DNA of 64,000 nucleotides from Torreya grandis (Eukaryota > Streptophyta > Pinopsida > Cupressales > Taxaceae), in the NCBI GenBank assembly GCA_037957365.1, contig JARHVA010004904.1, forward strand, positions 124,001 through 188,000, read 5' to 3'. Position 1 is the stretch's first letter, and the number at the start of each line of letters is the position of its first letter. Of the stretch, positions 24,370-33,929 are shown one piece after another. The notes beneath the pieces were generated by a model. It did not search any database and had not been told where the DNA came from. It saw nothing but the letters and a program-made list of their open reading frames with translations. The translations under genes and the position numbers were made by a program.

Positions 24370-25552
24370 CACCTAACCTATCTCAAAAATAAACCAAAGC
24401 CTTCATTCATCATTCCACTCATTACACTTTACTTGGATCTACTCTTTACCATCATAGTTTTGATGGAACTTTGCTTTATCTAGAGAAGTTCATGAAAAAG
24501 TATGTGGAGCCCATTCTAGTAGGGCATTCCTATCCAAAAATCTCATGTACTAGTTATTATTGGCCCACAATGGATGTAGATGCCACTACATATGTAAAGA
24601 AATGTGACAAATGCCAATGGCATGCTAATTTGATTCATGCCCCGACAAAAACTCTAAAATTGATGTTGAAACCATAACTATTTTCTACATGGGGAATTGA
24701 CCTCATTGGGAAGATTAACCCCACTTCATATGATGACCATAAACATATCCTTACCATCACCAAATATTTCACTAAGTGGGTTGAAGTTATATGCCTCACT
24801 TACATGACTGGAAAGCAAATTTCCAAATTCATCTTCAACCACCATATCTACTACTATGGTATTCCCTATGACATTATATCTAACAATGGAGGATCATTCA
24901 AGAATAAATATTTAGACCAGTTATGTATCAAATAAAACATCACACAACACTTTTCTACAACATATTACCCTCAAGGTAATGGCTAGGTTGAGGCATCCAA
25001 CAAAACCATTATCAATATTCTCAAAAATATTGTCAATGATTTTGGTCGTGACTGGCACCTCCAGATATTCCCTACCCTTTGGTCATACCATACTAATCAT
25101 CATACCCCCATAGGAGCCACTCCATACTCACTTGTTTATGGTACTAAAGCCATCCTTCCCATTAAGGTCAAGTTGCCTTCACTATGCATCTCTTTCAAGC
25201 ATGTCCTGGATGATCATGACTATTAAGTACCTCACCTATAAGAGCTAGATCTATTTGATGAAAAATGTGCAACCACACTCAACAATCTTCAAGCATATTA
25301 GAATCAACTCAAAGGCCACTATAATCAACATGTGAAGTATAGAACATTTGAACTTGGTGATCTTGTTCTTAAAGAAAACAAAAATAATACCATGGTTGAG
25401 AAGAAACATAAAGGGAAATTAAAAACAAACTAGATAGGGCCTTTCATCATCACTACAAATTATGGATTAGGAGCATACAGGCTTACCACACTAGATGGTG
25501 ATGAACTTCTAGAGCTAATGAATATTATTCATCTCAAGCGGTACTATGCTTA
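24370..25552 (+). pseudogene. Element A integrase
   Basis: Inserts the cDNA copy into the genome. The zinc-binding HHCC region ends YVKKCDKCQWHANLIH (about 24590-24640). The core follows with WGIDLIGKINPTS (first Asp kept), IISNNGGSFKN (second Asp changed to Asn) and YYPQGNG, a stop, then VEASNKT (Glu kept; the stop is a TAG in place of Gln). The C-terminal part FELGDLVLKENK and GAYRLTTLDGDELLELMN ends at a stop after LKRYYA near 25550. There is no chromodomain, in line with the Tat lineage. Confidence 0.9.
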
Positions 25553-25871
25553 AATGCTAAGGTATATTTTTTATAAGGACCATTTCAGTTATACCATTTT
25601 ATCACTATTCTTATTTGTACACATACTGAACTTATCATCATCTTTCCTATATTTACTTTCCCTTCTGACCTATCGACCTAGCACATTCTAAAGCCTAGCC
25701 CATTTGACCTTAGTTTTTGTCATTTATTACATAGTTTCAGCATCAAGGTATCCGATCAATTCATCAGTTAGTTTAAGTATTTTAGTTAGGGAGTGTATCT
25801 TGGGATAGTGTGACAAAAGTTTTTGTAGTTACATCCTTCATTTTTTAGTATTTTCTTACCACCAGTCTTGT

Positions 25872-25904
25872 TACTAATTATAACCACCTTTGGGAAAATT
25901 AGTA
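25872..25904 (+). repeat. Constant-loop hairpin 1
   Basis: TACTAATT (25872-25879) pairs perfectly with AATTAGTA (25897-25904) around the 17-nt loop ATAACCACCTTTGGGAA. Confidence 0.85.
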
Positions 25905-25926
25905 CCATTGATCTATGTTGTTGTGT

Positions 25927-25957
25927 CCTAGTTATAATTGTCTATGGGAAAATTAGG
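25927..25957 (+). repeat. Constant-loop hairpin 2
   Basis: CCTAGTT (25927-25933) pairs with AATTAGG (25951-25957) with one G-T wobble. The loop is again 17 nt, ATAATTGTCTATGGGAA, a diverged copy of the loop in hairpin 1. Confidence 0.75.
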
Positions 25958-26170
25958 GGAAATATTAATCCTTGACATACAAACTTGCCACTTCCTATGC
26001 CATACTGTGTCTTTTTACCAATTGTACCTATTTTGTTTGAATTGGCTACCACACTAGTCTAATTCCTTCACTAAAATGGTGGAACTATAGTGACTTGAGG
26101 TCCTACTTTAGGACTATATAGACAGAGCTCAATATTTGTTAAGGTCAGCTCAATCACCCCTTTTACCCAT

Positions 26171-26390
26171 TCTCTCACCATTATGCAAGCAACCTAAGCC
26201 ACACTCTCACCATTTTTTGAGCAACCTAAACCATGCTTTCGCCATTTTGTGAGAAACCTAAGTCATGCTCTTACCATTTTGTGAGAAACCTAAGCCATGC
26301 TCTCACCATTTTGTGAGTAACCTAATCCACACTCTCACCATTTTGTGAGTAACCTTAGTTTAAATGCTCTTACCATTTTTCAATATTGAA
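26171..26390 (+). repeat. 32-bp tandem repeat with an internal hairpin, seven copies
   Basis: Repeat marks at 26171, 26203, 26235, 26267, 26299, 26331 and 26366 give a 32-bp period, with the last step 35. Each unit carries CTCACcattttGTGAG or a close variant, a 5-bp stem with a 6-nt loop, followed by AACCTAAGCCAT. Confidence 0.9.
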
Positions 26391-27366
26391 CCATTTAGTG
26401 TCTCATCATTTTCGATTGAGTTGAAATACTTCAAACAATTATAAATACATTTCATAAAATTATTAGAAAAGAACAAAAACATTAACCACTTCTTTACCTT
26501 AAGGATTCGGGGAACCCTTACTAAGTTACAAGAAAATCACTTGTCATTTAGTTTCCCCATCCTTTTTGGCCTTTTTTCTCACGCAGTTTCCTTTTTTTAA
26601 GTCCATTTATATTCTTCTATCACATCCATTCTATTTGTTTTCATCAGTTATCACATTCTTCCCATTCCCTAGGATAACTACATTTGGCCTAAAGTTTTTT
26701 TTATTGGATATTACATCTATGGAACTATGTAGGTAGCATCCACTTTCCTAGTGAATATGGAGATAACTCATCCACCCCCTTCCTTTTCTTCTATTCCCCT
26801 ATTTAGTTCATTTGTTAAGTTATCACCTATTTTCTATGGGCAATATTTGTAGGATTTTTATTACATTGTTTGTTTCTACTTATTTTTTTGTTTGTCTACC
26901 TATTTGTTTTCTTTCAACACTATTTCCTTGATTTAGTTTATGTTCATTGGGTGATTCCTTGTCCACACTTACACTTGAATCCATCCCTATTCATATGTTT
27001 ACATTTTCATCATGGTTTTCATCTTTGGTGCATTATTTTCTATTGAGTATTGGATTATGAGAGTCAATCCTTATGAATATTTTGGCCAAGTATTTATGGT
27101 TTTATATCATGAATCCTACCATCACATGATACAACAAAACTAATATTAAAGAAGTCTATTCAAAAATGGTAGCATCTCTTTGGCACTAACATCCTGATTC
27201 CACTCCCAATCATATCTCAAACAGAGCAATTGATCATGAAAGAATTTTAACCTTTATTAGCTCATATGAGCATCTCCCTACTAGTAGGTTGTTCCAAATC
27301 ATCATTACCCTCTTAAGTTATCATCATTCTTTACCAATTTTATCATGTTTGTCATAATTGAGGTCC

Positions 27367-27397
27367 AATGATTATAACCACCTATGGGAAAATCATT
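27367..27397 (+). repeat. Constant-loop hairpin 3
   Basis: AATGATT (27367-27373) pairs perfectly with AATCATT (27391-27397) around the 17-nt loop ATAACCACCTATGGGAA. Confidence 0.85.
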
Positions 27398-27420
27398 ACA
27401 CACCATCCCACCTGCATTTC

Positions 27421-27455
27421 TCAATGATTATAACCACCTTTGGGAAAATAATTGA
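27421..27455 (+). repeat. Constant-loop hairpin 4
   Basis: TCAATGATT (27421-27429) pairs with AATAATTGA (27447-27455), 8 of 9 positions, around ATAACCACCTTTGGGAA (17 nt). Confidence 0.85.
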
Positions 27456-27540
27456 GTTGTCATCACTTTACTTTTTCTACCCATACAAGGGCATGCTATT
27501 ATCTTTTTTGTCTATCCTAACTAGGGCAACTTCATCTTCT

Positions 27541-27573
27541 CAATTATTATAACCACCTTTGGATAAATCATTG
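27541..27573 (+). repeat. Constant-loop hairpin 5
   Basis: CAATTATT (27541-27548) pairs with AATCATTG (27566-27573), 7 of 8 positions, around ATAACCACCTTTGGATA (17 nt). Confidence 0.85.
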
Positions 27574-27600
27574 TGTTATCATCCTATGTTGCCACTATCA

Positions 27601-27643
27601 GGGCACAATGTTTATAACCACCTTTAGACAAACCATTGTGCCC
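27601..27643 (+). repeat. Constant-loop hairpin 6, longest stem
   Basis: GGGCACAATGTTT (27601-27613) pairs with AACCATTGTGCCC (27631-27643), 12 of 13 positions, around ATAACCACCTTTAGACA (17 nt). The stem is unrelated in sequence to the stem of hairpin 1. Confidence 0.9.
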
Positions 27644-27661
27644 CATCCCACTTACATTCTC

Positions 27662-27691
27662 AATGATTTTGACTAATTTTTCAATATCATT
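27662..27691 (+). repeat. Constant-loop hairpin 7, decayed
   Basis: AATGAT (27662-27667) pairs with ATCATT (27686-27691), but the loop is 18 nt and only faintly like the others. It is possibly a worn copy. Confidence 0.4.
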
Positions 27692-27898
27692 ATGTTTTCA
27701 CCCCATCATCTTTCCTTTCTTTGGACCCCTCATTTCATTTTTTTCTTTTTGAGGGATCATTTGCCGACCTCCTTATGTCAAACATTCCCTCGAGGGGGCA
27801 TCATATAATTAGTTTATCATCATTGTAGTTGTAGGCATGTAGGATATTTTCATTCTTTGAGAAGATGTTACTGTGCTTATATCTTGAAATGACTTCCC

Positions 27899-27912
27899 AA
27901 ATAGGGGCAAAT
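27899..27912 (+). other. Polypurine tract of element A
   Basis: AAATAGGGGCAAAT directly before the TGTAGACACC start of the 3' LTR. It is purine-rich with a G run, in the required position. Confidence 0.75.
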
Positions 27913-29091
27913 TGTAGACACCTAAAATCGTCCATTGATAACCTCCAACCAGGCTTTTGACTAATTTCTACCCAAAATTCACAATTTATCCTAAAAACAC
28001 TAAAACATGTTAAATGATGTGAAAATGACATATTCAAATGCTGATATTAGCCAGGGTATCCCTAAATGGGGTAATGCAATTCATGGGCCAACTAACTTTG
28101 ATTAGTTTAGTTATGAGTCAAAATGCCAAATTTGCACCTATGTGCTCTAGATTGCTCTTTCCTATCAAATATTTTACACAAGTCTTATGCCTTTGTTATT
28201 GGAAACATTATAAATGGGAATACACATCCAACACATCTAACATGGACTTTCAACTCAAATCTAGTCAAATTTAGGACCAATAACAAGGCATTCTAATCAA
28301 TTTGGGTAATTTGTGCACAATGTGCTTAATCATGCCTAAGAGCTAATTAATCCTAATCAAGGCCTAATAAAAAATTCCATGGAAACTTGTTGAATAATTT
28401 GTTTTAGAAAATGAATATTAAATATTTTCATCATTAAGTGACTTCATTTTTTAAGAAGACATCCCTAGACCATAAGTGCCATAAATATCAGGATTCATGC
28501 CCTCCATGCCTCATCAATGTCTTCTATGATGCCCTCCATGCCTCTTAATTTCCCCTTCTTATAATGCCACGATGAAAATAATTATAAACTTAATTCCAAA
28601 AATTTAATTAATCCTCAACCACACATCTCAATCTTGAGATGAATGGTTGAGGTTGATTCTAATCAAATACAAAAATCTATAAATAGGAGGCCTCACAACA
28701 TCATTTCTAAGCTTAATTAGTGCAAAGTTATAATATAGGATTGGTTCCAAAAATCTTCAAGAAACTAGTGTTATAATTCCAAATTGATTCCAAGCCAAGC
28801 CAAGCCATAATCCAAAGGTGCCAAGGAGAGATGGAGTTTGTCAAGATTCCATTGCCAAGGACTTCATGAGCACAAGCTGAACAAGCCACCAAAATAAGCA
28901 TTTTGGAGTATCTAGGGAAGGTAAAAGAGTTTTCTTTTGCATTTTAGTTGTGTGTTCCATTCATGATTGTTAACTAAGCTTTCCCTAGTGTTTAGGCCTA
29001 GAGATGTTATGCTATTTATTTCATTTTTTTTTTCATTTTGGAACTAACACAATACTAACCATCCTCTCTTGAGTCAAATTTCTAGATCACA
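27913..29091 (+). repeat. Element A 3' LTR
   Basis: 1179 bp, the same length as the 5' LTR, from TGTAGACACCTAAAATCG to CTAGATCACA. It keeps the double-stem palindrome (28613-28652) and TATAAATAGG (28678-28687). It is followed by the AACTC duplication at 29092-29096. Confidence 0.95.
28613..28652 (+). promoter_or_regulatory. Double-stem palindrome and TATA box in the 3' LTR of A
   Basis: CCTCAACC/GGTTGAGG enclosing ATCTCAA/TTGAGAT, all fifteen pairs intact as in the 5' LTR. The four bases between the stems on the right side differ between the two copies (GAAT here, AGAC there), while the paired bases do not. A TATA box follows at 28678. Confidence 0.8.
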
Positions 29092-29096
29092 AACTC
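29092..29096. repeat. Target site duplication AACTC, right copy (element A)
   Basis: Exact repeat of 8517-8521 at the outer end of the 3' LTR. Confidence 0.9.
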
Positions 29097-29942
29097 TACT
29101 CAAGTAAATGTAGAGGTAAACTAAGTAAGGAGTAAAAAAATCATCCTATTACCTTATGCAATATCTATCTACCAAATAAAAGAGTAAATGGTAGGAATAA
29201 TTACCTTGAATTAAACTTTTCATGCCTTAATCTCTCCCTTGGACAATGGTGTTTTGCAAGAGGTTTTTTGTGGCTTTGCAAGGATAAAAATATATAAATA
29301 ATCTTTAGGCTAAAATACTCCTACTTTACATCTTATAATTTCTCATAAGACAATCTTATTTACTTCTAATGAAAATCCCTAAGCAATGAATCCTCAAGTG
29401 TAGAACTAATAGAATTATGAGTTGTAATAATGCAAAAATTAATGTTCCTCTCTTTAGAAATGAAGTGAATGGGGTATTTATATCCAAGGATTGACCCTAA
29501 ACCCTATTGGGAATTTAGCTAACAAGGTCATCCATGTTGATATTTTTGGGTGATAAATATAGCTTTTAGGACTTAAACTAGGTCGAATAGGCCAATGGAG
29601 TTTTGTAACATGCACTAAATTCCCAACAAGATCAACCAAGCCAAATATTAGGAAAATGAAAAAAAAGGGTGTATGCTTAGTTAGGTTATTTTGGAATTTG
29701 AATTGCTTAGAGGAGTATATAAATAGGTTTTAATTATTTAGGGAGTTTGATAAAGGTAACTTGTAGTGGTTTTAGGTAATGTTATTGAGACCAACAATCT
29801 TAAAAAGCCCCAAAGGAATGCCCACCCCTTTCCTAGTGCACCCTTTAAGATGTGCACTCAGATATATTAAAACTTGATAGGTACCTACAAGAGAGAAAGT
29901 TTTATTAAGTGACAAAGTTTATAAAAATATTGTGTGTGTATA
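29097..29942 (-). repeat. Element C 5' LTR, right piece
   Basis: 846 bp that continue the LTR interrupted at 8521. It aligns with about 1707-2554, for example GTAGAGGTAAACTAAG near the start. It ends TGTGTGTGTATA (CA changed to TA). Confidence 0.85.
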
Positions 29943-29947
29943 TAAGG
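29943..29947. repeat. Target site duplication TAAGG, right copy (element C)
   Basis: Exact repeat of 1381-1385. Confidence 0.85.
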
Positions 29948-31910
29948 TACAAAATTATCATCTTTGGTTTGGTATTGATCATTAATTTGATTTATGATAA
30001 TTTTGGAATATCCATATATTGCTAACTATTGAATTTTCCTTTGAATAATGAGATGGACAAGTGCCTCATATTCTACAATATTTCTAGTATATGGGAACCA
30101 AATGTGAAATACCTTAGGGATAAGATCTCCATATGGTGTAATAAAAAGGATACCTAAACTTGATCCATGAAACATAAAGGAACCATCAAAGTAGATCTTC
30201 CATTATCGTGATTCATCAAAGGTTAAAATGGATTCCTCTAGAAAATGAAATGTTAATAGCTTTTTATTTGTTAATGGATAATCTATTAATTGATCGACAA
30301 GTACCTACCCCTTTATATCCTTATGATTGGTATAATGAATTTTAAATTCACTTAATATCATAATTTATTTTTCCATAAGACCTATCAATGTTGATTTGGA
30401 GAGAAGAAACCTGAATGGATTGACTTTTGCAATAATTATAGTCTTATTTTTGAGCATGTAGCATCATAATTTTTGGGATGTAAAAACCACTACCAAACAT
30501 GGATTTTTAATGGATGAATAGTTATGTTAATAGACCACCAATTTATTACTCAAATAGTACACTTCATCTTCATTGCCTTGATCATCATGTTGGGCCAAAA
30601 TTTGCCCAAATGAATGTTGGGTCATTGATATGTAAAGTAATAGGGGCTTACCTGATATTGTAGGGGCCAACACTGGTGGGTTATGTAAATACTGCATTAA
30701 TTGATCAAACACCTCCTAGAATTTATTATTTCACTAAAATACGGTTCATTATTATATAAGGTTCATAAATAGATGGAAAAAATCTACAAGCTATGAATGA
30801 ACAATTAATATCTTAAATTTTCTGTAGGCTATGCAACTAATTTAAACTATATGGAAGAAGAATGCCCACTATGGCCTTGAATTTGGCCAGGTCCACTTCA
30901 ATACATTGTCAATAAACACTAAAACCCAATAACTTGATATATGTGATGCCAAAGACATCTTATTTTCTATCAAGGTGATATCTTGATTTGATTGTACCTA
31001 AAATATCCATCCACGAGTGATAACACATAAAAACCTATTGTGTAGTTGATAATCATTTCAATGGTGGGCAATAGAAAATAATCTTTTGGATAAGATTTGT
31101 TTATATCCCTAAAATATATAAAAATGTGAATGCCTTTATGTCTTTTGGCTATGGTAACAAGAGTAGAAATCCACTCTGATTAATTGACAGGCCTGATGAA
31201 CCTATCTTCCAAAACAAATTCAAGTTTTTTCTTGACCAAAATGGTAATGCATGGGTGCATATTCCATAACTTATGCTTGATGGGTTTGGCATCAATATGC
31301 ATAAAAAATGATAGAAAACTAAGGAAAGATCTAATCTAGGCATGTTGGAATAAGACCATGTGAAGATATTAATGAGTTCTTTGAGGATAACAATTATGAG
31401 CTCACATTCTTCTTTAGTGAGAGAAACACTGAGATTAATGATGTGTGGATCATCCTTAGTACCAAGGTTAACATCAATCATGTCTTCCAAGAAAAACATG
31501 AAACCATCCTACAACAAAGTAGGTGCTAAATACAACTAATATTTTCCATCTTAGTGTGGCCCAATTGGTTCACTAAACTCACCCATGTAATAATAATCAA
31601 AATCATTCATCTTGAGTAAGGTCTACTTACTAAATATCTGTGAAAAATCTTGGACTAATTTTTCAAATGTGTACTGCTCCTCAGGGTTAAAAATTGAGAT
31701 AAATATGATGTGGGTACTATTTACATGTGTTTTGGAACATACCAACATTCTTGGCTCTTCTTGTGACTTGCCTCTCTTGAAAGGATATTCAAGAGAATCT
31801 CCCCAAGGTTTATATATACCTAGGCTACATGGTCTAGGCACATTGATCTTCACTCAGTGGCTCATTATGACCATTCCATTTCATAGGGACTTATTGGTTC
31901 ACCTATTATA
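29948..31910 (-). pseudogene. Element D RT, first RNase H and second RNase H start (Tat-type gypsy), broken
   Basis: N-terminal part of the pol of element D, reading from right to left. The linker patch SLGIYKPWGD comes first (near 31820). The RT start follows with INIFTWSYSNMPRLD (near 31340). Then come LSLVDGYFRYNQIKIS and, after it, FGITYIKLLGF. The fingers/palm stretch between these, with the catalytic YVDD, is missing near 30965-31000, an internal deletion. The first RNase H follows (LAPTISGKPLLLYISMTQHS, 30527-30712). The second RNase H (YFDGSF-like, NIVEYEALVH near 30060, then TKDDNFVPY) stops at the TAAGG site at 29947 and resumes at 1380. Its gag and protease are not found to the right, so D looks truncated there. 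Confidence 0.82.
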
Positions 31911-33929
31911 AACTCATAATGTGTATTTTAATGGGTTTTGGGTACTTTAATAATGTAAAAAATGAATGCCAATTTATTTTTTTGTATGAGTTTCATGAAA
32001 AGTGCTAAAAATAGATAAACAAGCAATTATTGTGGTTTTGCCCAATTTCAAATCAACACTTTTAGGGTTTTGTTCTCTATGTTTATGGGTGAATTAGTGT
32101 GTTCATTCCATCATGTTAACATTCAAAAATTCAATAAAAGATAATGAAAAATACATTAAACAATTGAATTAAATGATAAAAGCATATTTCATAAAACCTT
32201 AGACTAACAAATCATTAAAAAATGATAAAAAGAGAGAAAAGAGAAAGAGAATACAAGCCTACAATAACATTGACAAATTTGATTTCATGATTGAATGAGC
32301 TCCATAAAATGGTCCCTATTCTAATCAGTGTTTACACAATCAAATTTAGAGCTAGTGCAAGATTCTAGGAAGAGTAGACGAAAGAAAAATAACCACCACC
32401 ACTATAAACAAGTGTAAATGGAAATAAAATAATCCTAAGTATTGTATTAATTAATAATCCATCATTTTGATAATCAATTAGATTTCATTAAAATTATTCT
32501 CCTGAAATGTTTCTAACATAACGGTAGGAGAGGAGTTGAAGGAGAGAAAATAAAGTAAAAATGCAAAAAATAAAAGGGGTTGAATCTAAATCTCTTATGG
32601 GAGGAGAAAAAGCCAACCATTGGAGAGTAAAAATGAAATAAAATATAGCTTCTTGGTCCTCCATGGGATATATTTTCCCTCTAAAACACTTCAAAAACTG
32701 CCATTAATGCCTCATCTACCTCTTTATCCCTTCAAATTTGCCACTTTCACTGTTCACAAGTCTTCACAAGACCAAAAATGAAGTTAAAACAAACAATTAA
32801 AAGAAATGAAAAGTAAATTATAGAATAAAACATGAAAAAGTTTTCCCACAAGCAAAACCAAGTAAAATTAAGGGTACCACTATGTTTAGGCCAAAACTAC
32901 TTTTCTGGAAACATGGATGGTTCAATTTTTTTAAAAGTGTTGGGGTTATTTTCCTTACTTAAGCATAACTTTCCTTAGGCATGTGTTAAAGTGAATGAAA
33001 TCCCAATGTGCTAGCATGTTAGTATTTCATGCAAGAACAAGTTCTCATGTGCTCACCTGAAGCATGCAACGAGGAACTAGTTCCTATTAGTTTTATCATG
33101 TGAGGGTGTACTAAAAAATAAGGGCACTCAAACACATACACATTACTATGCTCATTCTATAATCCATCTTAATACATGTTTTTTTCTTAATGATCAAAAA
33201 TAAAAATAAAGCAAAATTGGTAACTATGAGCCTTAGCTTAGTTAATTGAACAAAAACATATAAGATAACTAACATCATTATCTCCACAGTTAGAAAAATA
33301 ATAATATTAAGGAAACACAAGTTCCATTCATCACATTCATAAGTGATATTCAAAGTTTACACAATTTTAGTATTATAATTCAACTCATTTGTATAGCTCT
33401 ACCAATACTATCCAACTAAATAACTATAATAATATCAACAACATTACAAAGTTTCAATCTAGGAGTATTTATATTTGGTTTTCCCAAACCAATAAGGTAC
33501 AAACCTAACTATACTTATGGTGACTTTCTAATGATCATCAACACAATTGAAATGTGGCATCTAATTATAGTGATTTTCTAAAGACCTAGGTTTTTATGCC
33601 CCTATATTCTCTCTTTGAGACTAGATCCTCATCATCAAGTGCCTATCTTCTCATGGGTTGATGTTATATTCATGCTTGATTTAGTCTCTTTCATCCTTGT
33701 CAATCATTCCCCAACTATCTCCTGCTTCTTGTGTGTTCCCCAAGTCTTTCACTAAGTTCTAAGTCCTTCATTATTGGGATTTCCATTTATCATGCACATT
33801 TATTATAAAATGATCTTTTCATGCTATGGACTTCCCTACCATGGTCTTCTATGTCATTATCTTCTATGCTATGCCTCTTCGCATCAGTTATTCTAAAGAA
33901 TACTTAGACAAAATTTTGGGCCCAAAATG
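31911..33929. other. AT-rich stretch without a recognised gene; two small palindromes
   Basis: Nothing here matches gag, pol or another LTR in the window. Two palindromes with the same core lie 28 bp apart: AGAACAAGTTCT at 33033-33044 and AGGAACTAGTTCCT at 33072-33085. It may be a leader or UTR of element G or of the lost 5' part of D. I cannot tell which. Confidence 0.5.

Larger units (their letters stand above)
25553..27898 (+). other. Element A 3' UTR
   Basis: 2.3 kb between integrase and polypurine tract without a gene on either strand. It holds two repeat systems that can fold: a 32-bp tandem repeat (26171-26390), and a scattered set of hairpins with a constant 17-nt loop (25872-25957 and 27367-27691). 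The DNA between them is T-rich and shows nothing else that I recognise. Confidence 0.75.
8522..29091 (+). mobile_element. Element A, full-length Tat-lineage Ty3/gypsy retrotransposon
   Basis: A complete but inactive LTR retrotransposon on the plus strand. Two LTRs of exactly 1179 bp (8522-9700 and 27913-29091), a primer binding site, a polypurine tract and the 5-bp duplication AACTC frame it. The order gag, protease, RT, RNase H, second (archaeal-type) RNase H and integrase, without a chromodomain, is that of the Tat lineage. It spans 20.6 kb because copia element B sits in its leader; without B it is about 16.3 kb. Roughly one base in ten differs over the first 180 bp of the two LTRs, so it is old. 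It lies inside the 5' LTR of element C. Confidence 0.93.
1386..29942 (-). mobile_element. Element C, non-autonomous gypsy-like LTR retrotransposon, split by element A
   Basis: A minus-strand element bounded by two related LTRs: 1386-2554, and 8200-8521 continued at 29097-29942. It is flanked by TAAGG on both sides. Once element A is taken out, the LTRs are 1169 and 1168 bp. The internal part (2555-8199) holds a palindrome array in the leader, a broken gag and a long 3' region with tandem repeats. I find no protease, RT or integrase, so it must have depended on another element. Orientation rests on the gag reading frame on the minus strand and on the purine tract next to the left LTR. It interrupts the RNase H of element D. 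Confidence 0.85.

Noticed and set aside
16679..25552. A variant genetic code in which TAG means Gln
   Set aside because: TAA and TGA stops, frameshifts and lost catalytic residues occur in the same frames, and the host is a plant. Decay of CAG by deamination explains the pattern.
31911..33929. A search for the second LTR of element G in this stretch
   Set aside because: I could not align it to 36446-37173 in either orientation, so I make no LTR call here.
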